Shown piece after piece: positions 1 to 8,223 of a stretch of 25,918 nucleotides of DNA. The stretch is from the NCBI GenBank assembly GCA_900544405.1, contig UQVA01000028.1, positions 1-25,918 of the forward strand, in the 5' to 3' direction. Every line of letters starts with the position of its first letter. Position 1 is the stretch's first letter. Under the pieces are notes generated by a model, which searched no databases, was not told where the DNA came from, and was given only the letters and a program-made list of their open reading frames with translations. This DNA comes from an uncultured Eubacteriales bacterium (GTDB taxonomy: Bacteria; Bacillota; Clostridia; Oscillospirales; Oscillospiraceae). The position numbers were made by a program, and so were the translations under genes.

Positions 1-300
1 CCGGCAGTCATATAGATTCTTATTCGCTGCGCGGAGCACCACCCTCCAGGGGAAGACTTTGGCTGGCGCTCCGTCGATGTCCCCTACCGCCCCTCATCCG
101 TCTGCCCTTGCGGGCAGCCACTTTCCCCCAGGGGAAGGCTATTTTTCGCCACGCCGGGAGATTTACGGGAATTCGATAGCGTACACCCCCTCGGTCACGG
201 CGTTGCCGTGACAGCGCAGTAGCGGTATGACTGTCACCGGCAGTCATATAGATTCTTATTCGCTGCGCGGAGCACAACCCCCAGGGGAAGGCTATCCTCA
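1..300. repeat. Intergenic repeat mosaic with hairpins
   Basis: No gene is seen in this stretch. Bases 1-39 recur exactly at 237-275. A second module, 125-142, recurs exactly at 278-295 and contains a TTCCCC/GGGGAA palindrome; a shorter version lies near 48-56. Two more hairpins are visible: CTGCCC/GGGCAG at 102-117, and an 8-bp perfect stem with a 3-base loop at 194-212. The direct repeats and palindromes resemble the short repetitive intergenic elements scattered through Oscillospirales/Faecalibacterium-type genomes (recalled resemblance, not checked). Open frames across it are G+C-rich shadows. Confidence 0.7.
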
Positions 301-331
301 GAGAAGTGCCCCTGTCTCTGACTTGCTTGGT

Positions 332-1618
332 TTACATAAACTTATCCAATTCTTCTTCCACCTGCGGACTCCGCTTGACCTTGGGCTGGTTGTAGCGCTT
401 GCCCCGGGCGACCACCAGCTTCACATCCCGCAGGGCGTGGAGGTCCTCCAGAGGATTCTTCTCCACGGCGATCATGTCCGCCGCTTTGCCTACCTCCAGG
501 GAACCGGTCACGTTGTCGATTTTTGCGATTTTCGCATTGCCCAGGGTGGCCGTGTACAGGGCGAATGCATTGCTCACGCCGCAGTATTTCTGGAACAGCA
601 GCGGCTCCCGCCAGGTGCCCGTGTGGGTCACATAGGCGCAGCCGGTGTCCGTGCCCAGACCCACGGGGATGCCTGCCTCCAGGCAGGCTTTGGCACAGGC
701 CTGAATCCCCTGAAAGACAACCATGCCGTTGAACTGAGCCATTTCCGAAGCGTGGCTGACACTCCGGTCGAACAGAGCGTAGGGCAGGGCGGGGGAGAGG
801 GTGGTCACAAGAGCTGCATGGCGTTCCTTGAACAGCCGCAGAATTTCCGCATCGGGCTTTGCCCCATGCTCTATGGTGTCCACACCGTTTTCCAGGGCTA
901 CCCGGACCCCCTCCGGGCTTTCCACATGGGCGGCCACGGCCAGACCGTTGGCATGGGCCGCATCGCAGGCGGCTTTCACCATCTCCGGGGGCATTTTCAG
1001 CACCCCCGGCTCGCCTTTGACTTTGGCGTCCAGCACGCCGCCGGTGATCATCAGCTTGATAAGGTCCGGTTTTTCGGCGGCAATTCGGTTGACATAATCA
1101 ACGGTCTCCGCCGGACTGGTGGCCTCGTAGGCCAGCGAACCGGCCATGTGGCCCCCCGGTACGGAAACGGCCATATTGCCTGCCAGCACCCGGGGACCGT
1201 CCAGCTTTCCGGCATTCACGCCGTCCCGGACCCAGGTGTCCCAGTCGGCCACGCCGCCTACGGTGCGGATGGTGGTGGTGCCGCTGAGCAGCTGCTGTTT
1301 GGCGTACCCGGCGCAGAGCTTCTTGCCGAAGGAGGCCAGAAGCCCATTGGAGGTCATCAGCCGGACCAGCTTCTTCGGGTCCGATTCCTTCTTCTTGGGC
1401 ATTCCGCTGGCGGGCAGGTGGACGTGCAGGTTGATAAGCCCCGGCAGCAGGTATTTTCCACTCAGGTCCACGATGTCGCAGCCGGTCAGGTCCGCTTTTT
1501 CTGCCGGAACGATGGCGGAAATCATTTCCCCCTCCGTGAACAGCACCAGGCCGGTTTTTGGCTCCATCGTTTCCGTTCCGTCCAAGAGGACGGCGTTTAC
1601 ATAGGCACAGCGCTTCAT
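332..1618 (-). CDS. Metal-dependent amidohydrolase family protein
   Basis: 428-aa cytoplasmic hydrolase of the amidohydrolase superfamily, imidazolonepropionase/prolidase-like branch; the substrate cannot be told from sequence. The metal-site series is complete: HVH at residues 65-67 after the PGLIN strand, a candidate carboxylated Lys188 (LIKLM), His231 (AHVES), His251 (IEHGA) and Asp324 (GLGTDTG). The ATG at 1618 is chosen because GGAGG lies 8 bases upstream; the 19-residue upstream extension has no ribosome site. No signal peptide is seen. It lies downstream of the ATP synthase operon on the same strand, but a strong terminator separates them, so it is probably transcribed on its own. The family call is firm and the specific reaction unknown. 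Confidence 0.88.
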   Translation of the reverse strand: MKRCAYVNAVLLDGTETMEPKTGLVLFTEGEMISAIVPAEKADLTGCDIVDLSGKYLLPGLINLHVHLPASGMPKKKESDPKKLVRLMTSNGLLASFGKKLCAGYAKQQLLSGTTTIRTVGGVADWDTWVRDGVNAGKLDGPRVLAGNMAVSVPGGHMAGSLAYEATSPAETVDYVNRIAAEKPDLIKLMITGGVLDAKVKGEPGVLKMPPEMVKAACDAAHANGLAVAAHVESPEGVRVALENGVDTIEHGAKPDAEILRLFKERHAALVTTLSPALPYALFDRSVSHASEMAQFNGMVVFQGIQACAKACLEAGIPVGLGTDTGCAYVTHTGTWREPLLFQKYCGVSNAFALYTATLGNAKIAKIDNVTGSLEVGKAADMIAVEKNPLEDLHALRDVKLVVARGKRYNQPKVKRSPQVEEELDKFM

Positions 1619-1646
1619 TTCTCTCGCCTCCAAAATGATTTTCTTA

Positions 1647-1675
1647 ACCATAGCACGTTTTGCCGAAAAATGCAA
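1647..1675 (-). promoter_or_regulatory. Possible amidohydrolase promoter
   Basis: On the minus strand, TTGCAT and TATGGT are separated by 17 bases, between the atp terminator and the amidohydrolase start. The -35 box is weak (3 of 6), so this is a tentative call supported mainly by position. Confidence 0.35.
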
Positions 1676-1677
1676 GA

Positions 1678-1711
1678 AAAAACCTGTCCGGGTTTCCCAG
1701 GACAGGTTTTT
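1678..1711 (-). terminator. Rho-independent terminator of the atp operon
   Basis: A perfect 12-bp stem (AAAAACCTGTCC with its complement) and a 10-base loop lie 3 bases past the atpC stop codon. On the minus strand the stem runs into a T-rich tract. The A/T-flanked stem could also work on the plus strand. Confidence 0.88.
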
Positions 1712-1714
1712 GAA

Positions 1715-2119
1715 TCAATGATAGCTTGCGGCGCTTTTCCGGACCAGGGCCCGTTTCAGCCTTGCTTCTGCCAGCTTGACCTCCGCATCGGAGGCATCCC
1801 TGCTGGAAAGCACTTTTTTAGCCCGCTGCTCGGAAGCGTCGGCCCGCTCCACGTCGATGGTATCGGACCACTCAAAAGTGGTGGGCACCAGGGTGACGGC
1901 GCCGTTGACCACGGATACCATGCCGCCGATGCAGGCGGCGTAGCGGCGCTTGCCTTCCTTGACCACCGTGGCCAGGCCCATGCCCAGGGGGGCCACACAG
2001 TTGATGTGTCCCGCCAGAATGCCCAGGTCCCCGGTGGTGGTGCGGACAATCAGCTCCTCGGCGGTATCGTCATAGAGAAGCCCGTCCGGCGTGACGACTT
2101 TCAAAGGAAAGAGGGTCAT
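1715..2119 (-). CDS. atpC: F1Fo ATP synthase subunit epsilon
   Basis: 134-aa epsilon subunit, part of the central stalk of F1, which couples rotor to catalytic head and can inhibit ATP hydrolysis. The N-terminal beta-sandwich is recognisable (start MTLFPLKVVTPDG, then TGDLGILAGHIN and PLGMGLATV), followed by a C-terminal helical hairpin rich in Ala, Arg and Lys (about residues 90-134). Length is normal. The ATG overlaps the atpD stop codon by 4 bases (ATGA), so translation is probably coupled. It is the last gene of the operon, directly before the terminator. Confidence 0.96.
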   Translation of the reverse strand: MTLFPLKVVTPDGLLYDDTAEELIVRTTTGDLGILAGHINCVAPLGMGLATVVKEGKRRYAACIGGMVSVVNGAVTLVPTTFEWSDTIDVERADASEQRAKKVLSSRDASDAEVKLAEARLKRALVRKSAASYH

Positions 2120-3513
2120 GCCTGCTCACCCCGGAATTTCTCCACCACCTCGTCGATGGTGCCGGCAAAGAGGAAGTAGGATTCGGGAATGTCGTCGTGC
2201 TTGCCGTCGATGATCTCCTGGAAGCCCCGGATGGTCTCCTTCAGCGGCACATACTTGCCCTGATAGCCGGTGAACTGCTCGGCCACATGGAAGGGCTGAG
2301 ACAGGAACCGCTGGACCTTCCGGGCCCGGTTTACGGTGCGCTTGTCCTCGTCGGACAGCTCGTCCATGCCCATGATGGCGATGATATCCTGCAGTTCCTT
2401 ATAGCGCTGCAGGATACGCTGGACGGCACGGGCGGTATCGTAATGCTCCTGGCCTACGATCTCCGGTGTCAAAATACGGGAAGTGGAGCTCAGGGGATCC
2501 ACAGCTGGGAAGATGCCCAGAGAGGAAATACTCCGGTCCAGAGCGGTGGTGGCATCCAGGTGCGCAAAGGTAGTGGCGGGAGCCGGGTCGGTGTAGTCGT
2601 CGGCGGGCACATACACGGCCTGAACGGAGGTGATGGAGCCTTCCTTGGTGGAGGTGATGCGCTCCTGCAGAGCGCCCATTTCCGTAGCCAGGGTGGGCTG
2701 ATAGCCTACGGCGGAGGGCATCCGGCCCAGCAGGGCGGAGACCTCGGAACCGGCCTGGGTGAAGCGGAAGATGTTGTCAATGAACAGCAGCACGTCCTGA
2801 TGCTTCACATCCCGGAAGTATTCTGCCATGGTCAGGCCGGAAAGGCCCACCCGCATACGGGCTCCGGGGGGTTCGTTCATCTGACCGTAGACCATGGCGG
2901 TCTTTTTGATAACGCCGGACTCGGTCATTTCCCGGAACAGGTCGTTGCCTTCCCGGGTCCGCTCGCCAACGCCGGTGAACACGGAATAGCCGTTATGGGC
3001 GGTGGCGATGTTGTAGATCAGCTCCTGAATGAGCACGGTCTTGCCCACGCCTGCGCCGCCGAACAGACCGATCTTGCCGCCCTTAGCGTAGGGGCAGATC
3101 AGGTCGATGACCTTGATGCCGGTTTCCAGAATTTCGGTAGCGGGCTTCTGCTCGTCATAAGCGGGGGCGGGGCGATGGATGGGCCAACGCTCCTTGGCGT
3201 CCAGCTTTTCGCCGCCGTCGATGGTCTGGCCCAGCAGATTGAACACCCGGCCCAGGCACTCCTCACCCACCGGCACGCTGATGGGTGCGCCGGTGTCGGT
3301 GGCTTCGGCCCCACGCTGGAGGCCGTCGGTGGAGCTCATGGCGATGCAGCGGACCACATTGTCGCCAATGTGCTGGGCGACTTCGGCCACGATGGTGCCG
3401 CCGTTATGGGGAATTTCGATGGCGCTGAGCAGCTGGGGAAGTTCCCCGTCCGCAAATCGAATGTCCAGGACCGGGCCGACGATCTGTGCCACGGTCCCTT
3501 TGTGATTGGCCAT
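2116..3513 (-). CDS. atpD: F1Fo ATP synthase subunit beta
   Basis: 465-aa catalytic subunit of F1, carrying the ATP-forming sites on the cytoplasmic face of the membrane. The Walker A loop GGAGVGKT is at residues 152-159, followed by GERTREGNDL and the LLFIDNIFRF Walker B strand. The regulatory DELSEED segment reads DELSDED here. A TTG lies 9 bases upstream in frame, but the ATG at 3513 is chosen because GGAG sits 9 bases before it; the TTG would be too close to that site. It overlaps atpC by 4 bases and follows atpG by 31 bases. Confidence 0.97.
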   Translation of the reverse strand: MANHKGTVAQIVGPVLDIRFADGELPQLLSAIEIPHNGGTIVAEVAQHIGDNVVRCIAMSSTDGLQRGAEATDTGAPISVPVGEECLGRVFNLLGQTIDGGEKLDAKERWPIHRPAPAYDEQKPATEILETGIKVIDLICPYAKGGKIGLFGGAGVGKTVLIQELIYNIATAHNGYSVFTGVGERTREGNDLFREMTESGVIKKTAMVYGQMNEPPGARMRVGLSGLTMAEYFRDVKHQDVLLFIDNIFRFTQAGSEVSALLGRMPSAVGYQPTLATEMGALQERITSTKEGSITSVQAVYVPADDYTDPAPATTFAHLDATTALDRSISSLGIFPAVDPLSSTSRILTPEIVGQEHYDTARAVQRILQRYKELQDIIAIMGMDELSDEDKRTVNRARKVQRFLSQPFHVAEQFTGYQGKYVPLKETIRGFQEIIDGKHDDIPESYFLFAGTIDEVVEKFRGEQA

Positions 3514-3544
3514 TGGATTCAACTCCTTTTCTTTGAAGTGCAGG

Positions 3545-4390
3545 TCAGGAACCTGCGACGATTTCCGTGATCTCCTGGGTAATGGCAGCCTGACGGGCCT
3601 GATTGAACTTCAGGCTCAGGTCGGAGATCATATCCTCTGCGTTCTGGGTGGCGGATTCCATGGCCGTCCGGCGGGCCGCCTGCTCGGAAGCCCGGCTCTC
3701 GCACAGGGCCCCATAGAGAACGCCGCCCAGATATTCCGGGATGATGGCGTCAAACACGGAGGTGCTGTCCGGCTCGTAGAGAATATCGGAGGGAATTTGC
3801 CCCTCCCGGCCGGTCTCCTTGCGAAGCACCGGGAGCAGCTGCAAAATGCCGGGGGTCTGGGAGAGAACGGAGACGAAATTGGTGTAGGCCACTTTAATTT
3901 CGTCATATTCTCCGTTCAGATACCCTCTGCACAGCCATTTGGCAAGGGTGAAGCAGTCGCCGACGCCCACATCTTCGGCATCGGCATATTTTTCGGAAAG
4001 CAATGCAGCCCCACGGGCACGGAAATGATCGGCGGCCTTCTTGCCGATGGGCAAAATCAGCACGTCTTTCCCTTCCGCCTCGGCGGCCACCAGCTTGAGA
4101 ATGTTGCTGTTGTAGCCGCCGGCCAGTCCCCGGTCGCCCGCAATGACCACATACACGCTTTTTTTCACGGGCCGCTTGGTCAGGTACGGGGAGGAGAAGT
4201 CACGGGTGGAGTCCACAATGTCGTTCATGGTGGCATAGAGGATCTCGAAATAGGGCCGGGAGCAAAGCACCTGGTTCTGGGCACGGCGGAGCTTGGAGGC
4301 TGCCACCATTTCCATGGCCTTGGTGATCTGCTTGGTACTTTCCATACTGCGGATGCGGGTCTTGATCTCCTTGGTGGAAACACCAGCCAT
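3545..4390 (-). CDS. atpG: F1Fo ATP synthase subunit gamma
   Basis: 281-aa rotor shaft of F1, which turns inside the alpha/beta hexamer. The N-terminal helix has the family signature (residues 8-25 contain IKTRIRSMESTKQITKAM, then VAASKLRRAQ), and the C-terminal helix keeps the SATQNAEDMI and QARQAAITQEITEIV segments that pack against it. The middle domain contains VIAGDRGLAGGYN. The ATG at 4390 is preceded by a GGGGGA ribosome site at 6-7 bases. It lies between atpA and atpD in the standard order. Confidence 0.97.
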   Translation of the reverse strand: MAGVSTKEIKTRIRSMESTKQITKAMEMVAASKLRRAQNQVLCSRPYFEILYATMNDIVDSTRDFSSPYLTKRPVKKSVYVVIAGDRGLAGGYNSNILKLVAAEAEGKDVLILPIGKKAADHFRARGAALLSEKYADAEDVGVGDCFTLAKWLCRGYLNGEYDEIKVAYTNFVSVLSQTPGILQLLPVLRKETGREGQIPSDILYEPDSTSVFDAIIPEYLGGVLYGALCESRASEQAARRTAMESATQNAEDMISDLSLKFNQARQAAITQEITEIVAGS

Positions 4391-4406
4391 TGGTCATCCC
4401 CCTTTC

Positions 4407-5921
4407 TCAGTGCGTTCCCTGAAATTCAGCAAGAAGTGCCTTCAGGGCATCGGAAAGGGCGGCTTCGGTGTCCGCTTCCAGCTTGCCGGTGGAGCGGATG
4501 GCCGTCAGGACCTCCGGGTGGGCGTTTTCCATATAGGACTGGAGCCGAAGTTCAAACTCCGGGATCTGGTCCACGGCAATGTCCTTCAGGAAGCCGTGGG
4601 TCACGGCGTAGAGGATGCACACCTGCTGGGCCACTTCCACCGGCTCGCCGTTCTTCTGTTTCAGCACGGCCACGATGCGCTCGCCCTGGGCAAGTCTTGC
4701 CTTGGTGTCCGCATCCAGGTCGGAGCCGAACTGGGCGAAGCTTTGCAGTTCCCGGTACTGGGAGTAGAGCAGCTTCAAAGAGCCGGAGACCTTCTTCATG
4801 GCCTTGATCTGGGCGTCGCCGCCCACACGGGACACGGAGATGCCGGGGTTCACGGCGGGCATGATGCCTGCGTTGAACAGCTCGGATTCCAGATAGATCT
4901 GGCCGTCGGTAATGGAAATGACGTTGGTGGGAATGTAGGCGGACACGTCGCCTGCCTGGGTCTCAATGATGGGCAAGGCCGTCAGACTGCCGCCGCCGTT
5001 GGCCTTGGACAGATGGGCCGCCCGTTCCAGAAGACGGGAGTGCAGGTAGAACACGTCGCCGGGGTATGCTTCCCGTCCGGGGGGACGGCGGATCAGCAGG
5101 GAAATGGCACGATAAGCCACGGCATGCTTGCTCAGGTCGTCATAGACCACCAGCACGTCCTTTCCCTGATTCATGAAATATTCGCCCATGGAGCAGCCCG
5201 CATATGGGGCGATATACTGCATGGGGGCCAACTCGGAGGCGGTGGCGGACACCACGATGGTGTAGTCCATGGCCCCGCCCAGGGTCAGGCCGTTGACGAT
5301 CTGGGCCACGGTAGAACGCTTCTGGCCGATGGCCACATAGATGCAGATCACATCCTTGCCCTTCTGGTTCAGGATGGTGTCGGTGGCGATGGTGGTCTTA
5401 CCGGTCTGCCGGTCGCCGATGATGAGTTCCCGCTGGCCGCGGCCAATGGGGATCATGGAGTCGATGGCCTTGATGCCGGTCTGCAAAGGCACGTTGACCG
5501 GTTCCCGGTCGATGATGCCCGGAGCGGGCATTTCGATGGGCCGGTATTCGCTGGAAGTGATGGGTCCCTTGCCGTCAATGGGCTCGCCCAGGGCATTGAC
5601 TACCCGGCCGATGAGCCCTTCGCCCACAGGCACGGATACCACCCGGCCGGTGCGCTTCACGGTGTCGCCCTCCCGGATGCCCTGATCGGTACCCAGGATC
5701 ACGACGGAGACCGTCTCCTCTTCCAGATTCTGTGCCATGCCGTAGGAGCCGTTGGGGAATTCCACCAGCTCACCGGCCATGCAGTTATCCAGCCCGGAGA
5801 CCTTCGCAATGCCGTCGCCAACGATGATCACAACGCCGGTCTCGCTTTCTTCCAGCTTGTGGGCATAGTTTTTGATCTGCTCACGGATGATTTTCGTAAT
5901 TTCTTCGGGTCTTAGTTCCAT
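4407..5921 (-). CDS. atpA: F1Fo ATP synthase subunit alpha
   Basis: 504-aa non-catalytic nucleotide-binding subunit of F1, alternating with beta in the hexamer. Walker A GDRQTGKT is at residues 169-176; the N-terminal ELRPEEIT segment, the VVIVGDGIAKVSGL crown strand region and the C-terminal helical domain are all present, giving the usual length. The ATG at 5921 has a modest GGGA ribosome site about 9 bases upstream. It follows atpH by 24 bases and precedes atpG by 16 bases in one operon. Confidence 0.97.
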   Translation of the reverse strand: MELRPEEITKIIREQIKNYAHKLEESETGVVIIVGDGIAKVSGLDNCMAGELVEFPNGSYGMAQNLEEETVSVVILGTDQGIREGDTVKRTGRVVSVPVGEGLIGRVVNALGEPIDGKGPITSSEYRPIEMPAPGIIDREPVNVPLQTGIKAIDSMIPIGRGQRELIIGDRQTGKTTIATDTILNQKGKDVICIYVAIGQKRSTVAQIVNGLTLGGAMDYTIVVSATASELAPMQYIAPYAGCSMGEYFMNQGKDVLVVYDDLSKHAVAYRAISLLIRRPPGREAYPGDVFYLHSRLLERAAHLSKANGGGSLTALPIIETQAGDVSAYIPTNVISITDGQIYLESELFNAGIMPAVNPGISVSRVGGDAQIKAMKKVSGSLKLLYSQYRELQSFAQFGSDLDADTKARLAQGERIVAVLKQKNGEPVEVAQQVCILYAVTHGFLKDIAVDQIPEFELRLQSYMENAHPEVLTAIRSTGKLEADTEAALSDALKALLAEFQGTH

Positions 5922-5945
5922 ACTGTACTGTCCCTGCTTTCTTCC

Positions 5946-6485
5946 TCAGAGTACGGTGTTTTTCAGCATATTGGTAATATCCTCCAGCCGGTGGGACACC
6001 GTGTCGTCCACTTGCCGCCCGTCGTAGCACAGCCGGACGCCGCCCAGGCAGGCGGGGTCCACCCGGTTGTGGAGCCGGACGGTCTTGCCGGTGAGGGTGC
6101 TGAGCTTTCCGGTCAGGCGGTCCGCCTGAGGCCCGGAGAGAGGCACGGCGGTAACGGCTTCCACACGCAGAATGTTGTGGCAGCGGTCGTATTCCGCCTG
6201 ATAGGCCTTGGCACATTCGCCCAAATGCCGGGCATAGCCCTTTTCCGTCAGCAATTTCAGGAAATTCAGCAGAATTTCCGGCATTTTTCCGGAGAAGCTG
6301 TCGTCAATGATCTTACAGCGCTCCTCTTTGCTGAGGTTCGGGGTGCTGAGCAGCCGGAGGAATTCCGGTTCCTGCTCCACGGAGGTCTCCAGCGCAGAAA
6401 GTGCGCTCAGGACTTCCTCCGTGCAGCCCTCCTCCGCAGCCAGGGAGTAAAGGGCCTGTGCATATACGGTGCCGATCTGGGTCAT
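5946..6485 (-). CDS. atpH: F1Fo ATP synthase subunit delta
   Basis: 179-aa peripheral-stalk subunit that ties the top of F1 to the b subunits. It begins with the typical all-helical N-domain (YAQALYSLAAEEG), continues through LLSTPNLSKEERCKIID and FLKLLTEKGY, and ends with a short beta domain whose C-terminal part (HRLEDITNMLKN) matches the family. Length is typical. The ATG shares ATGA with the atpF stop codon, implying translational coupling of the two stator subunits. Confidence 0.95.
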   Translation of the reverse strand: MTQIGTVYAQALYSLAAEEGCTEEVLSALSALETSVEQEPEFLRLLSTPNLSKEERCKIIDDSFSGKMPEILLNFLKLLTEKGYARHLGECAKAYQAEYDRCHNILRVEAVTAVPLSGPQADRLTGKLSTLTGKTVRLHNRVDPACLGGVRLCYDGRQVDDTVSHRLEDITNMLKNTVL

Positions 6486-6988
6486 TTGTCTTCACCCAAT
6501 TCTTCGATGAAGCCGTCCACCAGACGGGCGTGGTCTGCGTCGTTCAGCTCCCGGCCCACCACCTTTCCGGCGATGGAGAGGGCGATGACGCTGATCTCGT
6601 CCTTGGCGTCGTTGACGGCCTTTTTCTTTTCCCGGGCAATATCGTCGGCAGCCTTGTCCATCATGGCGCTGGCCTGGGCGTTGGCCTGGCGAAGAATTTC
6701 TTCTTCCCGGCTCTGACCACGGGCCACAGCCTCCCGGACCAGCTGCTCGCTGGTCTGCTGGGCGGCGGAGAGCTTCCGGTCATATTCCTGCTGCTTGGCC
6801 TGGGCGTCCTTTTTGGCGTCCTCGGCGTCTTTGTAGAGGTCGTCGATCTCTTTCTGCCGGTCATCGATCATTTTCATCACCGGCTTAAAGAGAAACTTCC
6901 GCAGCATGAAGAAAAGAAACAGAAAATTGGCCAGAGCAAACAGGGCAGTCCAGGGATTGACACCCAAAAGTGCTTCAAATTCTCCCAT
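6482..6988 (-). CDS. atpF: F1Fo ATP synthase subunit b
   Basis: 168-aa stator subunit. One N-terminal membrane helix (about residues 10-30, ALFALANFLFLFFML) is followed by a long charged coiled coil rich in Lys, Asp, Glu, Gln and Ala, typical of the b dimer, and ends in the VGRELNDADHARLVDGFIEEL segment that contacts delta. The ATG at 6988 follows a good AAAGGAG site at 8 bases. It lies between atpE and atpH, and its stop overlaps the atpH start. Confidence 0.96.
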   Translation of the reverse strand: MGEFEALLGVNPWTALFALANFLFLFFMLRKFLFKPVMKMIDDRQKEIDDLYKDAEDAKKDAQAKQQEYDRKLSAAQQTSEQLVREAVARGQSREEEILRQANAQASAMMDKAADDIAREKKKAVNDAKDEISVIALSIAGKVVGRELNDADHARLVDGFIEELGEDK

Positions 6989-7025
6989 TTGCGTTGCTCC
7001 TTTCTAAAATTTGGGAAAGGGGATC

Positions 7026-7268
7026 TTACTTCAGGGCAAACAGGATCAGGAAGGAGATCAGCAGAGAGTAGATACCGGTGGTCTCGGTGATGGCGCAGCC
7101 CAGGATCATGTTGGTCCGCAGGGTGCTGGCGGATTCGGGCTGACGGGCCATGCCCTCCAGAGCCTTACCTACGGCGTTGCCTTCGCCCAGAGCCGGGCCG
7201 ATAGCGCCGATGCCCATGCACAGTCCGGCGCCGATGGCGCAAGCTGCCTTCAAAATTGCGTGTTCCAT
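7026..7268 (-). CDS. atpE: F1Fo ATP synthase subunit c (two-carboxylate rotor)
   Basis: 80-aa hairpin of two membrane helices that oligomerises into the ion-driven c-ring. The polar loop ARQPES at residues 41-46 faces F1. The ion-binding region has Glu29 in GPALGEGNAVG on helix 1 and Glu62 in TETTGIY on helix 2, with Thr63, Thr64 and Tyr67. This matches the Na+-type pattern, with Glu where many Na+ rings have Gln, as in the two-carboxylate Fusobacterium ring. The ATG at 7268 is chosen over an in-frame extension because AGGAGG lies 8 bases upstream and the sequence then begins directly with the membrane helix. Confidence 0.96.
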   Translation of the reverse strand: MEHAILKAACAIGAGLCMGIGAIGPALGEGNAVGKALEGMARQPESASTLRTNMILGCAITETTGIYSLLISFLILFALK

Positions 7269-7326
7269 AATGAAATTCCTCCTAAAGTTGATTTGTGTAT
7301 TTGAAATTTGAGAATTTCCGAAAGAG

Positions 7327-8223
7327 TTAAGCCTGGGCCGCTTCTTCGGGAGGCGGGCAGGCGCCGGCAATGTAGACCATGCTCAAAAGGGAGAACACAA
7401 AGGCCTGGACAAAGCCGGAGAACAGGTCGAAATAGACCGAAAGCACGGCGGGAATGCCGAACTGCAGGATCGGCACACCGGAAAGAATGCTGGTGTATTG
7501 CAGCAGCCCGAGAACGCCGATGACGAAGAAAACGATGCCGAATACCCACCGGACGGTTTTCTTCTGCTTTCTGCCAAGCACAAAGAGCAGAACGCCCAGA
7601 GCCAGCACCACGATGGGGACCACAATGGTGGAGGACACCAGATTCAGAAGCGCCGTGGAGGCCAGCCCCAGGGCCGTATAGAGGATGCTGGTGATCACAC
7701 CGCCGCCGGCCACGTTGCCGAAGTGACGGAAGGCCATGGATACGGGCTGAGCCACTTCGGAGATGAGGTTCATGGGGGTCATGACCACCACCGGCTCCGT
7801 GAAGCCCTTCAGCCAGCCCAGGAAGCCGTTGCGTTTGATGGAATTGTACCAGATGATGACGCTGGTCATCACGGCCCAGGTCAGTGGCACGCTCAGGTCA
7901 GCGGTGGCGGAGCGGAAAATGCCCAGCATGCCGATCAGGGAGCCGCAGATGGAGCTCAAAAACACCGTGCCGATGTAGGGGGTCCAGCCCACGTTGTGGG
8001 GCCCCATGGTGTCGGAGACCAGATTTCGCAGGGTGGTCACGGCCTTCTCTACCAGCACCTGCGCACCGCCCGGGCGCTTTTTCAGGTCCCTGCCCAGGAA
8101 ATAGGCAGCCAGGGAGAGAAGAATGGTCACCACCAGAAGGGAAAGGTCCGTCTGGGTCACGGCGATCCCGCCGAAAATGGGGATCTCAAAGTAGATGTAT
8201 GCGCCGGTAACATTCACATTCAC
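7327..8223 (-). CDS. atpB: F1Fo ATP synthase subunit a, with extra membrane hairpin
   Basis: 298-aa stator subunit forming the ion half-channels against the c-ring. The essential Arg is Arg166, in FRHFGN (commonly LRLFGN), and the last helix FSGFVQAFVFSLLSMVYIAG is typical. Between FGN (168-170) and the last helix pair (from about 258) lie roughly 90 residues, where E. coli has about 30. The extra part holds two hydrophobic segments (about 200-217 and 226-242) joined by a basic turn, RKQKKTVR. The start is GTG at 8223, with AGGAGG upstream and GTGA overlapping the atpI stop. Confidence 0.94.
   Translation of the reverse strand: MNVNVTGAYIYFEIPIFGGIAVTQTDLSLLVVTILLSLAAYFLGRDLKKRPGGAQVLVEKAVTTLRNLVSDTMGPHNVGWTPYIGTVFLSSICGSLIGMLGIFRSATADLSVPLTWAVMTSVIIWYNSIKRNGFLGWLKGFTEPVVVMTPMNLISEVAQPVSMAFRHFGNVAGGGVITSILYTALGLASTALLNLVSSTIVVPIVVLALGVLLFVLGRKQKKTVRWVFGIVFFVIGVLGLLQYTSILSGVPILQFGIPAVLSVYFDLFSGFVQAFVFSLLSMVYIAGACPPPEEAAQA

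Noticed and set aside
1..300. CRISPR array
   Set aside because: The repeats occur only twice with unequal spacing and contain palindromes; there is no regular repeat-spacer pattern and no cas gene in the window.
227..2179. 650-aa plus-strand open frame (and similar long frames at 2197-3570, 3506-4807 and 4293-5915)
   Set aside because: They are antisense to amidohydrolase and ATP synthase genes, have Gly/His/Gln-rich low-quality sequence and no family features; long antisense frames are expected in G+C-rich DNA.
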